From Mesoflavibacter sp. (lineage in GTDB: Bacteria; Pseudomonadota; Alphaproteobacteria; UBA8366; Aestuariispiraceae): a DNA stretch of 64,000 bases. Location: the NCBI GenBank assembly GCA_017792345.1, contig CP051228.1:2363501-2427500 (forward strand), read 5' to 3'. Both the position numbers and the translations under genes were made by a program. The notes beneath the pieces are model-generated. The model did not search any database and had not been told where the DNA came from. It saw only the letters and a program-made list of their open reading frames with translations. Within the stretch, counting starts at the first letter, position 1. Each line of letters begins with the position of its first letter. This document shows, piece by piece, positions 1-9,001 of the stretch.

Positions 1-2
1 GC

Positions 3-62
3 GTCGGCCACGGGACGCAGGTGACGATCGACCTGCCGCTGAATCTGGTCCGCAGCGACTGA
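3..62 (+). CDS. Sensor histidine kinase, C-terminal fragment (cut by left edge)
   Basis: Only the last 19 codons are in the window, ending in TGA at 60-62. The peptide reads VGHGTQVTIDLPLNLVRSD. A Gly-x-Gly-Thr-x-Val-x-Ile-x-Leu-Pro ending is typical of the last strand of the HATPase_c domain of histidine kinases; the complete kinase at 4226-5884 ends in a similar way. Which signal it senses cannot be told from this fragment. The following gene is convergent, on the minus strand. Confidence 0.55.
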   Translation, partial: VGHGTQVTIDLPLNLVRSD

Positions 63-90
63 TTCCACCGACATCCCACCTGCCGCCCGG

Positions 91-495
91 TCAGTCCGAT
101 TGCGGGGGCACGACCGGTCCGCCGGCCTCCGCCCAGCCCTTGAACCCGTCCTTGATATGGGCCACTCGTTCCATCCCCATTTCCTGCAGGGTGGCGACCG
201 TCAGGGCGGATCGCCAGCCGGAGGCGCAATGAAACAGGAAGGTTTTGTCCTGGCCGAACTCGGGTTTGAAATAGGGACTGTCGGGGTCGACCCAGAACTC
301 CGCCATGCCGCGGGGACAGTGAAAGCTGTTCGGGATATAGCCCATGCGTTGACGCTCCCGAACATCGCGCAGGTCGACAATCAGGACATCGTCGCGCTCC
401 GCCATGGCGATGGCGTCCGTGCTGGCCACTTCCTCGATCTTTGCCCGCGCGGCGGCGACCAGTTCGGCCGCGCTCGTCTTCAGTTTCTTCGTCAT
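91..495 (-). CDS. Rhodanese-like domain protein
   Basis: A 134-residue single-domain rhodanese, a family that carries sulfur as a cysteine persulfide. The active-site loop is CASGWRS (residues about 97-103), with the catalytic Cys first. The CH2A-like strand VLIVDLRDVRER is near residue 36-47 and the C-terminal GFKGWAEAGGPV end is also typical. The start ATG (493-495) overlaps the TGA of the LysR gene upstream as ATGA, and AGGAGG lies just before it, so the two are translationally coupled. There is no signal peptide, so it should be cytoplasmic. The sulfur donor and acceptor are unknown. Confidence 0.88.
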   Translation of the reverse strand: MTKKLKTSAAELVAAARAKIEEVASTDAIAMAERDDVLIVDLRDVRERQRMGYIPNSFHCPRGMAEFWVDPDSPYFKPEFGQDKTFLFHCASGWRSALTVATLQEMGMERVAHIKDGFKGWAEAGGPVVPPQSD

Positions 496-1415
496 TGGGG
501 TTCCTCCTGGGGACACAATCCTTCGAACAGATCTTTCACGCCGCGAAACTCTTTGTGCAGGAATTCCGATAGCGCACGCACCTTGGCGACCTTGCGCAAT
601 TCGGGGCGCGTCAGGAACCACAGCGTGCTGGCCAATTCCTCCATCGGCGGTGACACGCGGCGGAGCCGGGGGTCCGGATCGGCAAGGTAACAGGGCAGGA
701 TGCCGAGGCCAAATCCGCCCGCCACACCCTCGCACACCGCCAGCAGACTGTCCGCCTTCAAAGCCGACCGCGCATAGTGGCCTTGCGCGCGCAGCCAGCG
801 GGCGGAGGCGAGATGGGACAATTGCTCGTCGGGGACGACCCAATCGGCCTGAGCCGCGTCCTGCAGGGAGATAGGTTCGGACAGGCTGGATCGATAGAGG
901 GCGACGGCGATGCCGCACAGCTTTCGGCCGACCAGATCTTCCGGCGGCGTGCCGCCGGCGCGGATTGCGACATCCACTTCCCGCTGGGCGATGTCGGCCA
1001 TTGAGACGTCTATCAGCATGTCGATTTCGATTGCGGGCATGGCGTCGCGGAAGGCGCGCAGGACCCCAATCAGCGGGCTGCGCAGTAGGGTGTCGACCGT
1101 CGCCACCCGAAGTTCGCCTTCCGCCGCGATATCCTGATCGACGAAATGGCGTTCCAGGTCCTGGGCCTCACGGTCCAGCGTCTCGGCCACGTCGCGGATG
1201 GCCGCTCCGGCCGCCGTCAGCGTGATGCCGGCCCGGTCGCGATAGAAGAGCTGCGTGCCGAAGCGTTCCTCCAGCGCGCGCGCCTTCCGGAAGACGGTGG
1301 GATGGCTCGTGCCCAGGCATTTCGCCGCCCCGGTCAGCGATCCGGCACGTGCGATCGCCAGAACCAGGGCGAAATCGCCGAGATCGAGCCGGTGTTCGAT
1401 TTTGAAATCCGACAT
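492..1415 (-). CDS. LysR-family transcriptional regulator
   Basis: A 307-residue LysR-type regulator. The N-terminal winged HTH covers about residues 10-70 (FALVLAIARAGSLTGAAKCL, then TLTAAGAAI), followed by a co-inducer-binding domain. The ATG at 1413-1415 is chosen because the protein then begins just before the HTH; an in-frame start at 1445 would add ten residues. The gene is divergent from the cupin-VOC pair, with a 74-base intergenic region, the usual geometry for LysR control of a neighbouring operon. It is followed by the overlapping rhodanese gene. The inducer is unknown. Confidence 0.9.
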   Translation of the reverse strand: MSDFKIEHRLDLGDFALVLAIARAGSLTGAAKCLGTSHPTVFRKARALEERFGTQLFYRDRAGITLTAAGAAIRDVAETLDREAQDLERHFVDQDIAAEGELRVATVDTLLRSPLIGVLRAFRDAMPAIEIDMLIDVSMADIAQREVDVAIRAGGTPPEDLVGRKLCGIAVALYRSSLSEPISLQDAAQADWVVPDEQLSHLASARWLRAQGHYARSALKADSLLAVCEGVAGGFGLGILPCYLADPDPRLRRVSPPMEELASTLWFLTRPELRKVAKVRALSEFLHKEFRGVKDLFEGLCPQEEPQ

Positions 1416-1489
1416 TGCAGACCTGGTACTGTCGCGCGGAACCAACCCTGCATACCATCGCGCCGTGCAACCGGGAAGGCGATGGAAAA

Positions 1490-1861
1490 ATGAAATGTAC
1501 GATCTTGGATTGGAGCGACCGGCCCCAACCCCTATCCAGCGAAATGCAGGGCGCGGCGTATGGAACCCGCACGTCGCTGATTTTCAACCACCTGCAACAG
1601 GATGGCGAGGGTGCGGCGCTGCACCGGCACCCCTATGCGGAAACCTTCGTCATCCGGCGCGGTCAGGTGATGTTCACTGACGGACGGTCAAACACCGTCG
1701 CCCGCGCGGGTCAGATAGTGATCGTGGCACCCCAGGTGCCGCACGCCTTCCGCGCCATCGGCGGCGAACCCGTCGAGATGCTGGATATCCACGACAATGG
1801 CCGCTTCGTCACCGAATGGCTGTCGTCTCCCCCAAACCCGTTCCGTGAAAAGGACCAGTAG
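1490..1861 (+). CDS. Cupin domain protein
   Basis: A 123-residue single-domain cupin. Motif 1 is seen as HRHPYAETFVIRRG (metal-binding His-x-His and Glu), and motif 2 as PQVPHAF. The ATG at 1490 has a GGAAGG-like ribosome site upstream; a longer form from 1415 would run through the LysR promoter region. It lies one base from the VOC gene, so the two form an operon opposite the LysR gene. Small cupins of this type can be oxygenases, isomerases or sugar/metabolite sensors; the substrate is not evident. Confidence 0.85.
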   Translation: MKCTILDWSDRPQPLSSEMQGAAYGTRTSLIFNHLQQDGEGAALHRHPYAETFVIRRGQVMFTDGRSNTVARAGQIVIVAPQVPHAFRAIGGEPVEMLDIHDNGRFVTEWLSSPPNPFREKDQ

Positions 1862-1862
1862 C

Positions 1863-2276
1863 ATGACGAAAATGGTGTTTGTGAATCTGCCCGTTGCCGA
1901 CCTGGCGGTTTCCATCGGCTTCTACGAGGCGTTGGGCTTCGTGCGGAATGAACAGTTCAGCAATGAAGAGGCGGCGGTGATGAACTGGTCCGAAGCGATC
2001 TCGGTGAACCTGATGACCCACGGCGCCTTCGCCGGTTACACGCCGAGACCGGTTGCCGATGCAAGACAGGCCACCGAAGTGCTGATCGCCTTGTCACGCG
2101 ACAGCCGCGCGGAAGTGGATGCCATGGCCGAGGCGGCCGCCCGGTCGGGCGGGGCCGCGGATGTCCGGGAACCGCAAGATCTAGGCTTCATGTATGTCCG
2201 GGCGATTGAAGATCCGGACGGCCATATGCTGGAACCGGCCTGGATGGACATGTCCGCCGTCGCCGCCGCGTCCTGA
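1863..2276 (+). CDS. VOC-superfamily (glyoxalase/bleomycin-resistance-like) protein
   Basis: A 137-residue vicinal oxygen chelate protein with two beta-alpha-beta-beta-beta modules. Recognisable parts are VNLPVADLAVSIGFYEALGF at the N-terminus and the ending AIEDPDGHMLEPAW, where the Glu is a typical metal ligand. Its ATG follows the cupin stop codon by one base, so it is co-translated. Members without catalytic assignment bind or modify small metabolites or antibiotics. Function beyond the superfamily is not supported. Confidence 0.85.
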   Translation: MTKMVFVNLPVADLAVSIGFYEALGFVRNEQFSNEEAAVMNWSEAISVNLMTHGAFAGYTPRPVADARQATEVLIALSRDSRAEVDAMAEAAARSGGAADVREPQDLGFMYVRAIEDPDGHMLEPAWMDMSAVAAAS

Positions 2277-2331
2277 TACGAATTCCGGGGCAGGAAGTCC
2301 GGTCGGTGTTCGGGCAGTGCGGTTGGTTCGA

Positions 2332-2949
2332 TCAGTCGAACAGCTTCGCCGTCCGAACTTCCGGGTCGTGATAGGGGGTCGGCACGTTGCCGACCAGGAA
2401 CTTGGTGATCGTTCCCGACCCGTCATGCAGGGGCAGGACGACGCGATGCCAGGTCGCGATGGTCAGGTTCGGCGGCGGATTATGTTCCGTATAGATCGGT
2501 AAGCGTTTCTGAAGCACGGCTTCATAGACGGTGCTGAAGAACGCTTTCATCAGCGGATGCGCCTTGGTTTCCGAAATCCGCAATCCGGTGGAGTCGAATT
2601 TGGCGATCTCCGCGATTTTCGATCCGAAAAGGCGGTATCGGAAATCCCGGCCGCCATCCAGGATATCCAACAGCATGATGTATCCCAAGGCGGGGACAAG
2701 GTCATAGGGGGCAAGGTCCGAGGCCCGCATCCCGACTTCGCCTTCCGGAACCCGGGCCTTCCAGTAATCGTACAGGAAGATGATCGGCGCCGTGACAAGG
2801 TCGGTGCGTTCCGGATCCCAGACGACCACGGGATGGCTGATATCGGTGCTGCCGAACCAGGCATCCACGGTGGAGGTGTCCCCCGTCGCCAGACGCGTCG
2901 CTTCAGACTGAATGTCCGTGAAACTTATCGAATTATACGGGATCGCCAT
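2332..2949 (-). CDS. PAS_5 family protein
   Basis: A 205-residue soluble protein resembling the alphaproteobacterial PAS_5 family. Family-like features are LYDYWKARVPEG, then DLAPYDLVPALGYIMLLDIL and FRYRLFGSKIAE, the usual pattern of a PAS fold fused to no output domain. The start at 2949 is chosen over 3030 because the family begins close to this point. These proteins are thought to sense small ligands or redox state; no partner is known. It lies downstream of the kinase/dioxygenase pair, 114 bases after the dioxygenase gene. Confidence 0.72.
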   Translation of the reverse strand: MAIPYNSISFTDIQSEATRLATGDTSTVDAWFGSTDISHPVVVWDPERTDLVTAPIIFLYDYWKARVPEGEVGMRASDLAPYDLVPALGYIMLLDILDGGRDFRYRLFGSKIAEIAKFDSTGLRISETKAHPLMKAFFSTVYEAVLQKRLPIYTEHNPPPNLTIATWHRVVLPLHDGSGTITKFLVGNVPTPYHDPEVRTAKLFD

Positions 2950-3063
2950 GCCCACCCAAGATAACCCTACATACTGTCGCGTTAATAGTGATAGCGAGGG
3001 TGCGATGCGGATTGCAAGAAGAATGGCCACGCATGCGTGTATCAGATAACGACCTAGATGCGT

Positions 3064-4221
3064 TCATGCACCGGGAAACAGGATGCTGAGACAATAAGCG
3101 GCCAGATCCCCAGAGGAGCGAAATGCGGATCCGTCCCAGTCCGTGAAGGCGCGGGGGCGATGACTTTCGAACCAGACCGTCGCCGGCGTCGTTCCGAATA
3201 CGAACTGCAAAACCCATCGGTCGCGGTTTGCGGGAGGGCACCCTCGGTGCAAGCCCTTGGTGTCCGCTATGAACCGCTTGCCCACCGGTCCGGTGATGGC
3301 ATCCGGCGCCGTTCCGAACCATTTTATGACGTCCGCTTCCGATTTGCGGACGGTTTCGAAATACCATTGATCAAACGCCGCCTGATCCGGGTTTCCGTCG
3401 GGTGGCCGTTTGGCCGAGATCGTTTCCAATCTATGGGTCGTCGGTACGAAAATGTGCGGCCCGGACTCACTGTCGACATCCGTCAGATAGATGAAAAGCT
3501 TACAGAACCGGTAATTGTCCAGGTCGAAATGGAACAGTTGCGCATCTCTCGCGTCCTTCGGCCCGGCCTCGCCGGCGAAGGATTTCCAAGCGGAAATATC
3601 GGTCAGAATCGGCGGGGCGCCCAGATACTGGCGGATCAGGTTCAAATGCGCCGGCTCCACCACAAGCGGCAACAGACCCGGCATCCGCAGCAGTCGGGAC
3701 CGCGGCACATAGGCCAAATTCCAATCCCGACGCAGGATGTTTGCGTCGGTCGGCGTAGTCTCTCTCTCAGGGCGACGGAGGGCGTTGGACGGCACCAGCG
3801 GCGATGCGTCCAGATAGGCCTGCATCGCGGTGGTCCGCTCGGCCGACAGGGGCGCGAGATCGGCATAGCCCCGGTCGCGAAGGGTATCGAGCGCAGGCAC
3901 GAAGTCCGCATCCGATTGTGCTGTCGGGGGCAGTCGTGCGAAGGCGTCGAGAACGTTGGAAAACCCATTCGCCAGGTTTGGGTCGCGCAATCGATGGAAG
4001 AACCCGACTGCCTTGGTGTGAAGGCGGACGAGGTCCGCCCCCGGCAAATCCATCACCGCCGCGCCGCCGTAAAGGTCGGCGATGGGCTTCAGCCCCGGCT
4101 CCGACAGGACGAAACGATGAAAGGCGCGGTACCATTCGATTGACCGGTGCATCGGGGTGGGGCCGGCAACTTGTCCCGGTTTCCGACCGGCCGTGTCATC
4201 CGCGTCGACGACGACCTTCAT
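3064..4221 (-). CDS. Phytanoyl-CoA dioxygenase (PhyH)-like Fe(II)/2-oxoglutarate oxygenase
   Basis: A 385-residue protein with a C-terminal double-stranded beta-helix. The iron-binding His-x-Asp is visible as HFD (in QLFHFDLDNYRF, about residue 230), and the distal His as GLHRG near residue 323. An Arg in NRDRW could bind 2-oxoglutarate. The segment KLFIYLTDVDSESGPHIFVP is typical of PhyH proteins. The long N-terminal region (about 1-190) is not recognised. Its ATG is only four bases after the histidine kinase stop, so the two are co-transcribed. The substrate is unknown. Confidence 0.75.
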   Translation of the reverse strand: MKVVVDADDTAGRKPGQVAGPTPMHRSIEWYRAFHRFVLSEPGLKPIADLYGGAAVMDLPGADLVRLHTKAVGFFHRLRDPNLANGFSNVLDAFARLPPTAQSDADFVPALDTLRDRGYADLAPLSAERTTAMQAYLDASPLVPSNALRRPERETTPTDANILRRDWNLAYVPRSRLLRMPGLLPLVVEPAHLNLIRQYLGAPPILTDISAWKSFAGEAGPKDARDAQLFHFDLDNYRFCKLFIYLTDVDSESGPHIFVPTTHRLETISAKRPPDGNPDQAAFDQWYFETVRKSEADVIKWFGTAPDAITGPVGKRFIADTKGLHRGCPPANRDRWVLQFVFGTTPATVWFESHRPRAFTDWDGSAFRSSGDLAAYCLSILFPGA

Positions 4222-4225
4222 CCAC

Positions 4226-5884
4226 TCAATCCAGCGTCCGTTCCGGGGGGAAATCCAGGTCCATCCGCGTGCCTATGCCGATCGTGCTGTGAACGGACAG
4301 CCGCCCGCCATGCTCGCCGATCAGGCCGTTCACGATCGACAGGCCAAGACCGGTGCCTTCCTGATTGGCCCGGCCTGTCCGGACCTGGGTGAACGGTTCC
4401 AGAATCTTGGCGACATCCTCCTTCGCGATACCGGGTCCGGTATCCGAAACGGAAATCGTGACACCGCCCTTCTTGCGCCGCCGGGTCGAAATCCGGATCG
4501 TCCCGCCTTCGGGTGTGAACTTTACGGCGTTCGACAACAAGTTGAGCAACATCTGATGCACACGCCGAGCATTGGCCTGAAGACGTCCGGAATAGCCGGA
4601 TAGATCGGATTCCAGCGACTGCGATTTCGACCCCGACCGTTCCGCCACCGTCACCAGGGCGGCGCGCACCGCCTCTTCCAGATCCACCGGCTCGTCGGTG
4701 ATGTCCGACTTACCGGATTCCATGCGCGCCATCTCCAGAATGTCGTTGATCAGTTCCAGCAAATGGCTGCCCGACCAATGGATGGAATCCATGTACTCGC
4801 GGTAGCGCTCATTCGCGATGGGTCCGAACATTTCCTGCCGGACCACGTCGGAATAGCCGATGATGGAATTCAGCGGCGTCCGCAGCTCATGGCTCATCTG
4901 CGCCAGGAAGCTGGATTTGGCCCGGTTGGCCCGTTCTGCGCGTTCCTTGGCTTCGGTCAGCTCTCGCGTGCGTTCTGTGACACGGCTTTCCAGTTCGACA
5001 TTCGCCTCGCGCAGCAGGGCTTCGGCACGCTTCTGCTCCGTCACGTCGGTATAAGTCGTCACGAAACCGCCTGGAACCGGATGTCCGACGATTTCGATTT
5101 GCGTGCCGTCCGGTCGCGCGCGCACGAAAGCATGAGGTTCGAACCGTTTGGCCGCCGCGATGCGGTCGCGCACTTGCTCGTCCGGGTCGCCCGGGCCGTA
5201 CTCCCCACGCTGGGCATTGTACCTCAGGATTTCTTCGAAAGGTATGCCCGGCGTCCCGAACCGTTTGGGGAGATCCAGCATTTCCAGCAAACGGTCATTG
5301 GCGAGAACGACCATCAGGTCGTTGTCGACCATGGTAATGCCGTTCGTCACGCTGTGCAGGACCGTTTCCAGGGTCGCGGTCTTCTCGCGAAGCTGGCGTT
5401 CACGCTCGACCAGTTCGTCGCTGCGCGCACGGACGCGGTTGTCCAGGGTCTCGTTCGCCCGTTTCAGAGCGTCTTCCGAGTTCCTCAGTGCCGTGATGTC
5501 GGTATAGGTCGTGACGAATCCGCCGCCCTGAACCGGATTACCTTCGATCAACAGGACCAACCCGTCCGGCCGCCGCCGTTCAAACCTATGGGGTTCGAAT
5601 TTACGGACCAGTTCCAAGCGTTCCTGGACCAGGGTTTCAATATCGCCGGGCCCATACTCGCCGCGTTTGGCGTTGTATCTCAGGAAATCTTCTGCAGTCG
5701 TGCCCGGCCGGCCCATCCAGTCCGGAAACTCCAGGAGGGTCAGATACTGCCGATTGCAGCAGATCAGCCGCAAATCCTGATCGAAATAGCTAAGGCCCTG
5801 ATGCAGATGTTCGATGACATCCCGCAGCACCGGGCCGGCTTCATCCGGCGCGCTTGAGATTTCCACATTCCTGCCCGCACACAT
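4226..5884 (-). CDS. Tandem-PAS hybrid-free sensor histidine kinase
   Basis: A 552-residue soluble histidine kinase with no membrane segment. Two PAS_7-type sensor modules (about 20-138 and 170-288) are followed by a coiled linker, then the HisKA H-box MSHELRTPLNSIIGYSD (His near 332), the N-box LLNLLSNAVKFTPEGG, G1 DTGPGIA and G2 GTGLGLSIVNGL. Both PAS modules carry almost the same motif, RYNAKRGEYGPGD and RYNAQRGEYGPGD, which indicates internal duplication. ATG 5882-5884 is preferred over the TTG two codons upstream because GAGG lies nine bases before it. No response regulator is adjacent. Confidence 0.92.
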   Translation of the reverse strand: MCAGRNVEISSAPDEAGPVLRDVIEHLHQGLSYFDQDLRLICCNRQYLTLLEFPDWMGRPGTTAEDFLRYNAKRGEYGPGDIETLVQERLELVRKFEPHRFERRRPDGLVLLIEGNPVQGGGFVTTYTDITALRNSEDALKRANETLDNRVRARSDELVERERQLREKTATLETVLHSVTNGITMVDNDLMVVLANDRLLEMLDLPKRFGTPGIPFEEILRYNAQRGEYGPGDPDEQVRDRIAAAKRFEPHAFVRARPDGTQIEIVGHPVPGGFVTTYTDVTEQKRAEALLREANVELESRVTERTRELTEAKERAERANRAKSSFLAQMSHELRTPLNSIIGYSDVVRQEMFGPIANERYREYMDSIHWSGSHLLELINDILEMARMESGKSDITDEPVDLEEAVRAALVTVAERSGSKSQSLESDLSGYSGRLQANARRVHQMLLNLLSNAVKFTPEGGTIRISTRRRKKGGVTISVSDTGPGIAKEDVAKILEPFTQVRTGRANQEGTGLGLSIVNGLIGEHGGRLSVHSTIGIGTRMDLDFPPERTLD

Positions 5885-6014
5885 ACTCAATCACCTCGAC
5901 CGCACCGAATGGGGCGACAGGCTGCGCCCGCTTCTGATTTCGGTCCTATCCCCGAAATCCTAGATCGAACTGCCCAAACAAAACGTTAACGATGGCATGG
6001 GGCAAAGGACAACG

Positions 6015-6045
6015 AAAAAGGGGCGATCCGACGGACCGCCCCTTT
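6015..6045 (-). terminator. Rho-independent terminator after etfBA
   Basis: Arms 6017-6030 and 6032-6045 pair over 14 positions, with one G-U wobble when read as minus-strand RNA. The stem is followed by a run of T in the minus direction (6019-6015). It sits just beyond the etfA stop codon at 6068. Confidence 0.85.
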
Positions 6046-6067
6046 CGCAACGCGTATTAAGCGGCGA

Positions 6068-7000
6068 TCAGCCCAGTTCGGCCTCCAGGGCCGGGACCGC
6101 TTCGAACAGATCCGCCACCAGGCCGTAATCGGCGACCTGGAAGATCGGGGCCTCGTCGTCCTTGTTGATCGCGACGATGACCTTCGAATCCTTCATGCCG
6201 GCCAGGTGCTGAATGGCGCCTGAAATGCCGACGGCGATGTAGAGATCCGGCGCGACGACCTTGCCGGTCTGACCGACCTGATAGTCGTTCGGGACGAAGC
6301 CGGCATCGACCGCGGCGCGCGAGGCACCGACCGCGGCGCCCAGCTTGTCCGCGACGCGTTCCAGCATGGCGAAATTGTCGCCCGACTGCATGCCGCGCCC
6401 GCCGGAGATCACGATCTTGGCCGACGTCAGTTCCGGACGGTCGCTTTCGGTGACCGACTGGCCGACATAGCTGGACAGATCCTGCCCGCCCGTGCCGCCG
6501 ACTTCCTCAATCGCCGCGCTGCCGCCTTCGGCCGCAACGGCGTCGAAGGAGGTCATGCGAACGGTCAGGACATCGACCTGCTCGACCGATTTGACGGTGG
6601 CGATGGCGTTGCCGGCATAGATCGGACGTTCATAGGTCTTGTCGCCCAGGACGGCCGAGACTTCCGAAATCTGCTGCACGTCCATCAGCGCGGCAACGCG
6701 CGGCATGACGTTCTTGCCGAAGGTGTTGGCCGGGGCCATGACGGCGTCATAGCCATCGGCCATTTTCACGATCGCCGGGGCGACCGCTTCGGCCATTTGG
6801 TTGTCGTACTCTGCGCTGTCGGCGACCAGGACCTTCGACACGCCCGCGATTTTCGCGGCGGCGTCGGCGGCGGCCTTGCAGCCGGATCCGATAACCGCAA
6901 CGGTGATGTCGCCACCGGCGGCCTGCGCCGCGGCAACGGTGTTCAGGGTGTGCGGTTTGACTTCCGCACCGTCATGTTCCGCGATGACCAGAATGCCCAT
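6068..7000 (-). CDS. etfA: Electron transfer flavoprotein, alpha subunit
   Basis: A 310-residue ETF alpha subunit. It forms a heterodimer with EtfB, holds FAD and passes electrons from acyl-CoA and other dehydrogenases to ETF:quinone oxidoreductase. The C-terminal FAD domain is clear: [12 protein letters not shown], then [23 protein letters not shown] (positions about 240-265) and a conserved end [20 protein letters not shown]. It begins [11 protein letters not shown], as usual for the family, after a GGAGA ribosome site. It lies 24 bases after etfB and ends in a strong terminator. Confidence 0.97.
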   Translation of the reverse strand: MGILVIAEHDGAEVKPHTLNTVAAAQAAGGDITVAVIGSGCKAAADAAAKIAGVSKVLVADSAEYDNQMAEAVAPAIVKMADGYDAVMAPANTFGKNVMPRVAALMDVQQISEVSAVLGDKTYERPIYAGNAIATVKSVEQVDVLTVRMTSFDAVAAEGGSAAIEEVGGTGGQDLSSYVGQSVTESDRPELTSAKIVISGGRGMQSGDNFAMLERVADKLGAAVGASRAAVDAGFVPNDYQVGQTGKVVAPDLYIAVGISGAIQHLAGMKDSKVIVAINKDDEAPIFQVADYGLVADLFEAVPALEAELG

Positions 7001-7024
7001 CTGCTTTCTCCTTTTCGGTGCGGC

Positions 7025-7777
7025 TTAGCCGATGACTTTGGCTTCGTTGCGAAGCTTCGCGACCAGTTCGGCCACGTCGGCGACCTTGACGCCGGCTTGG
7101 CGCGGCGGCGGCTCGACGACTTTTACCGTCTGCAGGCGCGGGGTCGGGTCGACGCCCAGATCCGCCGGAGTCTTGGTGTCGATCGGCTTCTTCTTCGCCT
7201 TCATGATGTTCGGCAGCGAGGCATAGCGCGGCTCGTTCAGGCGCAGGTCGACCGAGCAGACGGCCGGCAGCTTGACCTTGATCGTCTCCAGGCCGCCATC
7301 GACTTCGCGGGTCGCCGTGGCTTCGCCGTCGCCGATTTCCAGCTTCGACACGAAGGTCGCCTGGGGCCAGCCCAGCAGGGCGGACAGCATCTGCGCCGTC
7401 TGGTTGGCGTCGTCGTCGATCGCCTGCTTGCCGCACAGGACCACGCCCGGGCCTTCGGCTTCGGCGACGGCCTTCAGGATCTTCGCGACGGCCAGCGGTT
7501 CCACTTCGCCGTCATGCTGAACCAGGATGCCGCGGTCGGCGCCCATGGCCAGCGCGGTGCGGATGGTTTCCTGGCTTTGCTGCGGGCCGATGGAAACGGC
7601 GATGACTTCCTCGGCCTGTCCGGCCTCTTTCATCCGAACGGCCTGTTCGACGGCGATTTCGTCGAACGGGTTCATCGACATTTTCACATTGGCGGTCTCG
7701 ACCCCCGTCTGATCCGCTTTGACGCGGATTTTGACGTTGTAGTCGACGACGCGCTTAACCGGCACCAAGACCTTCAT
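7025..7777 (-). CDS. etfB: Electron transfer flavoprotein, beta subunit
   Basis: A 250-residue ETF beta subunit, normal length. It binds AMP and pairs with EtfA. The N-terminus [19 protein letters not shown], the [17 protein letters not shown] motif and the [27 protein letters not shown] region are typical, and the recognition-loop motif [11 protein letters not shown] is present near residue 190 as [11 protein letters not shown]. It is the first gene of the etfBA unit, with a leader of about 90 bases. Confidence 0.97.
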   Translation of the reverse strand: MKVLVPVKRVVDYNVKIRVKADQTGVETANVKMSMNPFDEIAVEQAVRMKEAGQAEEVIAVSIGPQQSQETIRTALAMGADRGILVQHDGEVEPLAVAKILKAVAEAEGPGVVLCGKQAIDDDANQTAQMLSALLGWPQATFVSKLEIGDGEATATREVDGGLETIKVKLPAVCSVDLRLNEPRYASLPNIMKAKKKPIDTKTPADLGVDPTPRLQTVKVVEPPPRQAGVKVADVAELVAKLRNEAKVIG

Positions 7778-7831
7778 TGCGGCGCGCTCCCTCTTCGTTT
7801 GAACGCTCGGGCATTAGCCCCTCAAATCGGA

Positions 7832-7857
7832 AGCTCCCGCCGCTTAGGGTGGGAGCT
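7832..7857 (-). other. Inverted repeat in the etfB leader
   Basis: AGCTCCC (7832-7838) and GGGAGCT (7851-7857) form a perfect 7-bp stem with a 12-base loop. It lies between the upstream gene's stop (7955) and the etfB ATG. No T-run follows on the minus strand, so it could be a weak terminator for the upstream gene or a leader hairpin of etfB. Confidence 0.4.
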
Positions 7858-7876
7858 CCCATAGGATCAACGCGGA

Positions 7877-7905
7877 TGTTTAGGAGGCCACACTAAAGCG
7901 GTCAA
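7877..7905 (-). promoter_or_regulatory. Possible sigma-70-type promoter of etfBA
   Basis: On the minus strand TTGACC (7905-7900) is followed after 17 bases by TAAACA (7882-7877). The -35 box is a good match and the -10 box a weak one. The predicted start would give a leader of about 95 bases before etfB. Confidence 0.35.
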
Positions 7906-7954
7906 GCGTTGTAGGGCCGATTTTGCGCCGCTTTGCGACATCGGGGGCAAATCG

Positions 7955-8707
7955 TCAAAGCACCCAGATGCCGACCTGGGTCTCGATTGTACTCCCATCG
8001 TGCCGCTCCCCCTCTGGCGCGATTGGCCAGTGCCAGGAAACCTTAGGGGCGGGAAGCAGTGCTTGTGCCGCCAGATTTTCTTCGTCCACGACCGCACCTT
8101 TCCGGTCGTGGGTGATGCGCCGGGCGTCCGCGATCAGGATGGATTTGGCGGCCAGAGACTTCAGGTCTCGTACGTGATCCCGCATGATCTGTCCGGACAG
8201 ACCGTGTTCTAAGATCGGTGTCGACAGGCCGCGTCGGGCGATGGCACGCAGCGGCAGGATCGGCAACTGCGACAGAAGATTGACCGACACGACATAGTCG
8301 GCCTCGTCAAATTCCCTCAACGGGTTGTCCGGCCGGTCCCACAGGGATGTTCCGAGAAAGAGTTTCTCCGCCACGCCATGGACATCCATCAGCCGGTAGT
8401 CGGCGTTCTCCGGCAGACGCAATCCGCGCAGCCTCACGGCGTCGACCAGAATGACCCGTTTGCAACGCGCTGCGAGGTCCGGCAGCGGGACGTCCAGGCA
8501 TTGGCCCGCCCCCAGGATTACGGCTGTCCCGCAATCCTTGGGCACATGATCGAGGATCGCCGCCTTGGTATGGCGTTGATGGTCCGCCCAGGCACCGGCG
8601 CAGCGGCGTGCGCGGTGACGGATTGCGATGGCTTCCGAAAGATACCCCAGCCGCCGCGCCCAAGGTGGGCAGGGCGTCGTCAGATATTCCAGGGCTTCAA
8701 GGATCAT
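7955..8707 (-). CDS. Uncharacterised protein with a Rossmann-like (methyltransferase-type) motif
   Basis: A 250-residue soluble protein I do not recognise by name. The segment AVILGAGQCLDVPL at about residues 62-75, followed by RVILVDAVRLRGLR, looks like the nucleotide-binding loop and acidic second strand of class I SAM-dependent methyltransferases. A later strand, YVVSVNLLSQLPILP, could be the usual motif IV position. No characteristic catalytic motif is seen. The gene lies eight bases after the small membrane-protein gene and belongs to the HIG1-adenosyltransferase operon. Confidence 0.6.
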   Translation of the reverse strand: MILEALEYLTTPCPPWARRLGYLSEAIAIRHRARRCAGAWADHQRHTKAAILDHVPKDCGTAVILGAGQCLDVPLPDLAARCKRVILVDAVRLRGLRLPENADYRLMDVHGVAEKLFLGTSLWDRPDNPLREFDEADYVVSVNLLSQLPILPLRAIARRGLSTPILEHGLSGQIMRDHVRDLKSLAAKSILIADARRITHDRKGAVVDEENLAAQALLPAPKVSWHWPIAPEGERHDGSTIETQVGIWVL

Positions 8708-8714
8708 GGCCGCC

Positions 8715-8999
8715 CTATTGCGGCGGTCCCGGCGACAGGAACTCGATCGCGGCGATATACAGGAAGAATATGGTCAGCATCACATACATGACGCGCTTCT
8801 GAAGCTCGATGAAGACCAGCCCATCTTCGGTGTAGTATTCCGCCTTCTTCTTGAACAGGGAATCCTTGTGGCCGAATCTCGGGATGCCCGGCTTCAGATG
8901 CCGCCAGGCGAAGAATTGCAGCGCGATGCCGGCGAAACAGCACAGGGCCAGCAGACCCCAGGCAACGATATGCAGAATTTCGAGAAGCGACCCGTCCAT
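8715..8999 (-). CDS. Small membrane protein, two transmembrane segments
   Basis: A 94-residue protein with hydrophobic segments at about residues 6-28 (LLEILHIVAWGLLALCCFAG) and 70-88 (VMYVMLTIFFLYIAAIEFL), joined by a basic, charged loop. The ATG at 8997-8999 is preferred over a TTG two codons upstream. The gap to the adenosyltransferase stop codon is two bases, so the two are translationally linked. The family is not recognised. Confidence 0.6.
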   Translation of the reverse strand: MDGSLLEILHIVAWGLLALCCFAGIALQFFAWRHLKPGIPRFGHKDSLFKKKAEYYTEDGLVFIELQKRVMYVMLTIFFLYIAAIEFLSPGPPQ

Positions 9000-9001
9000 G
9001 A

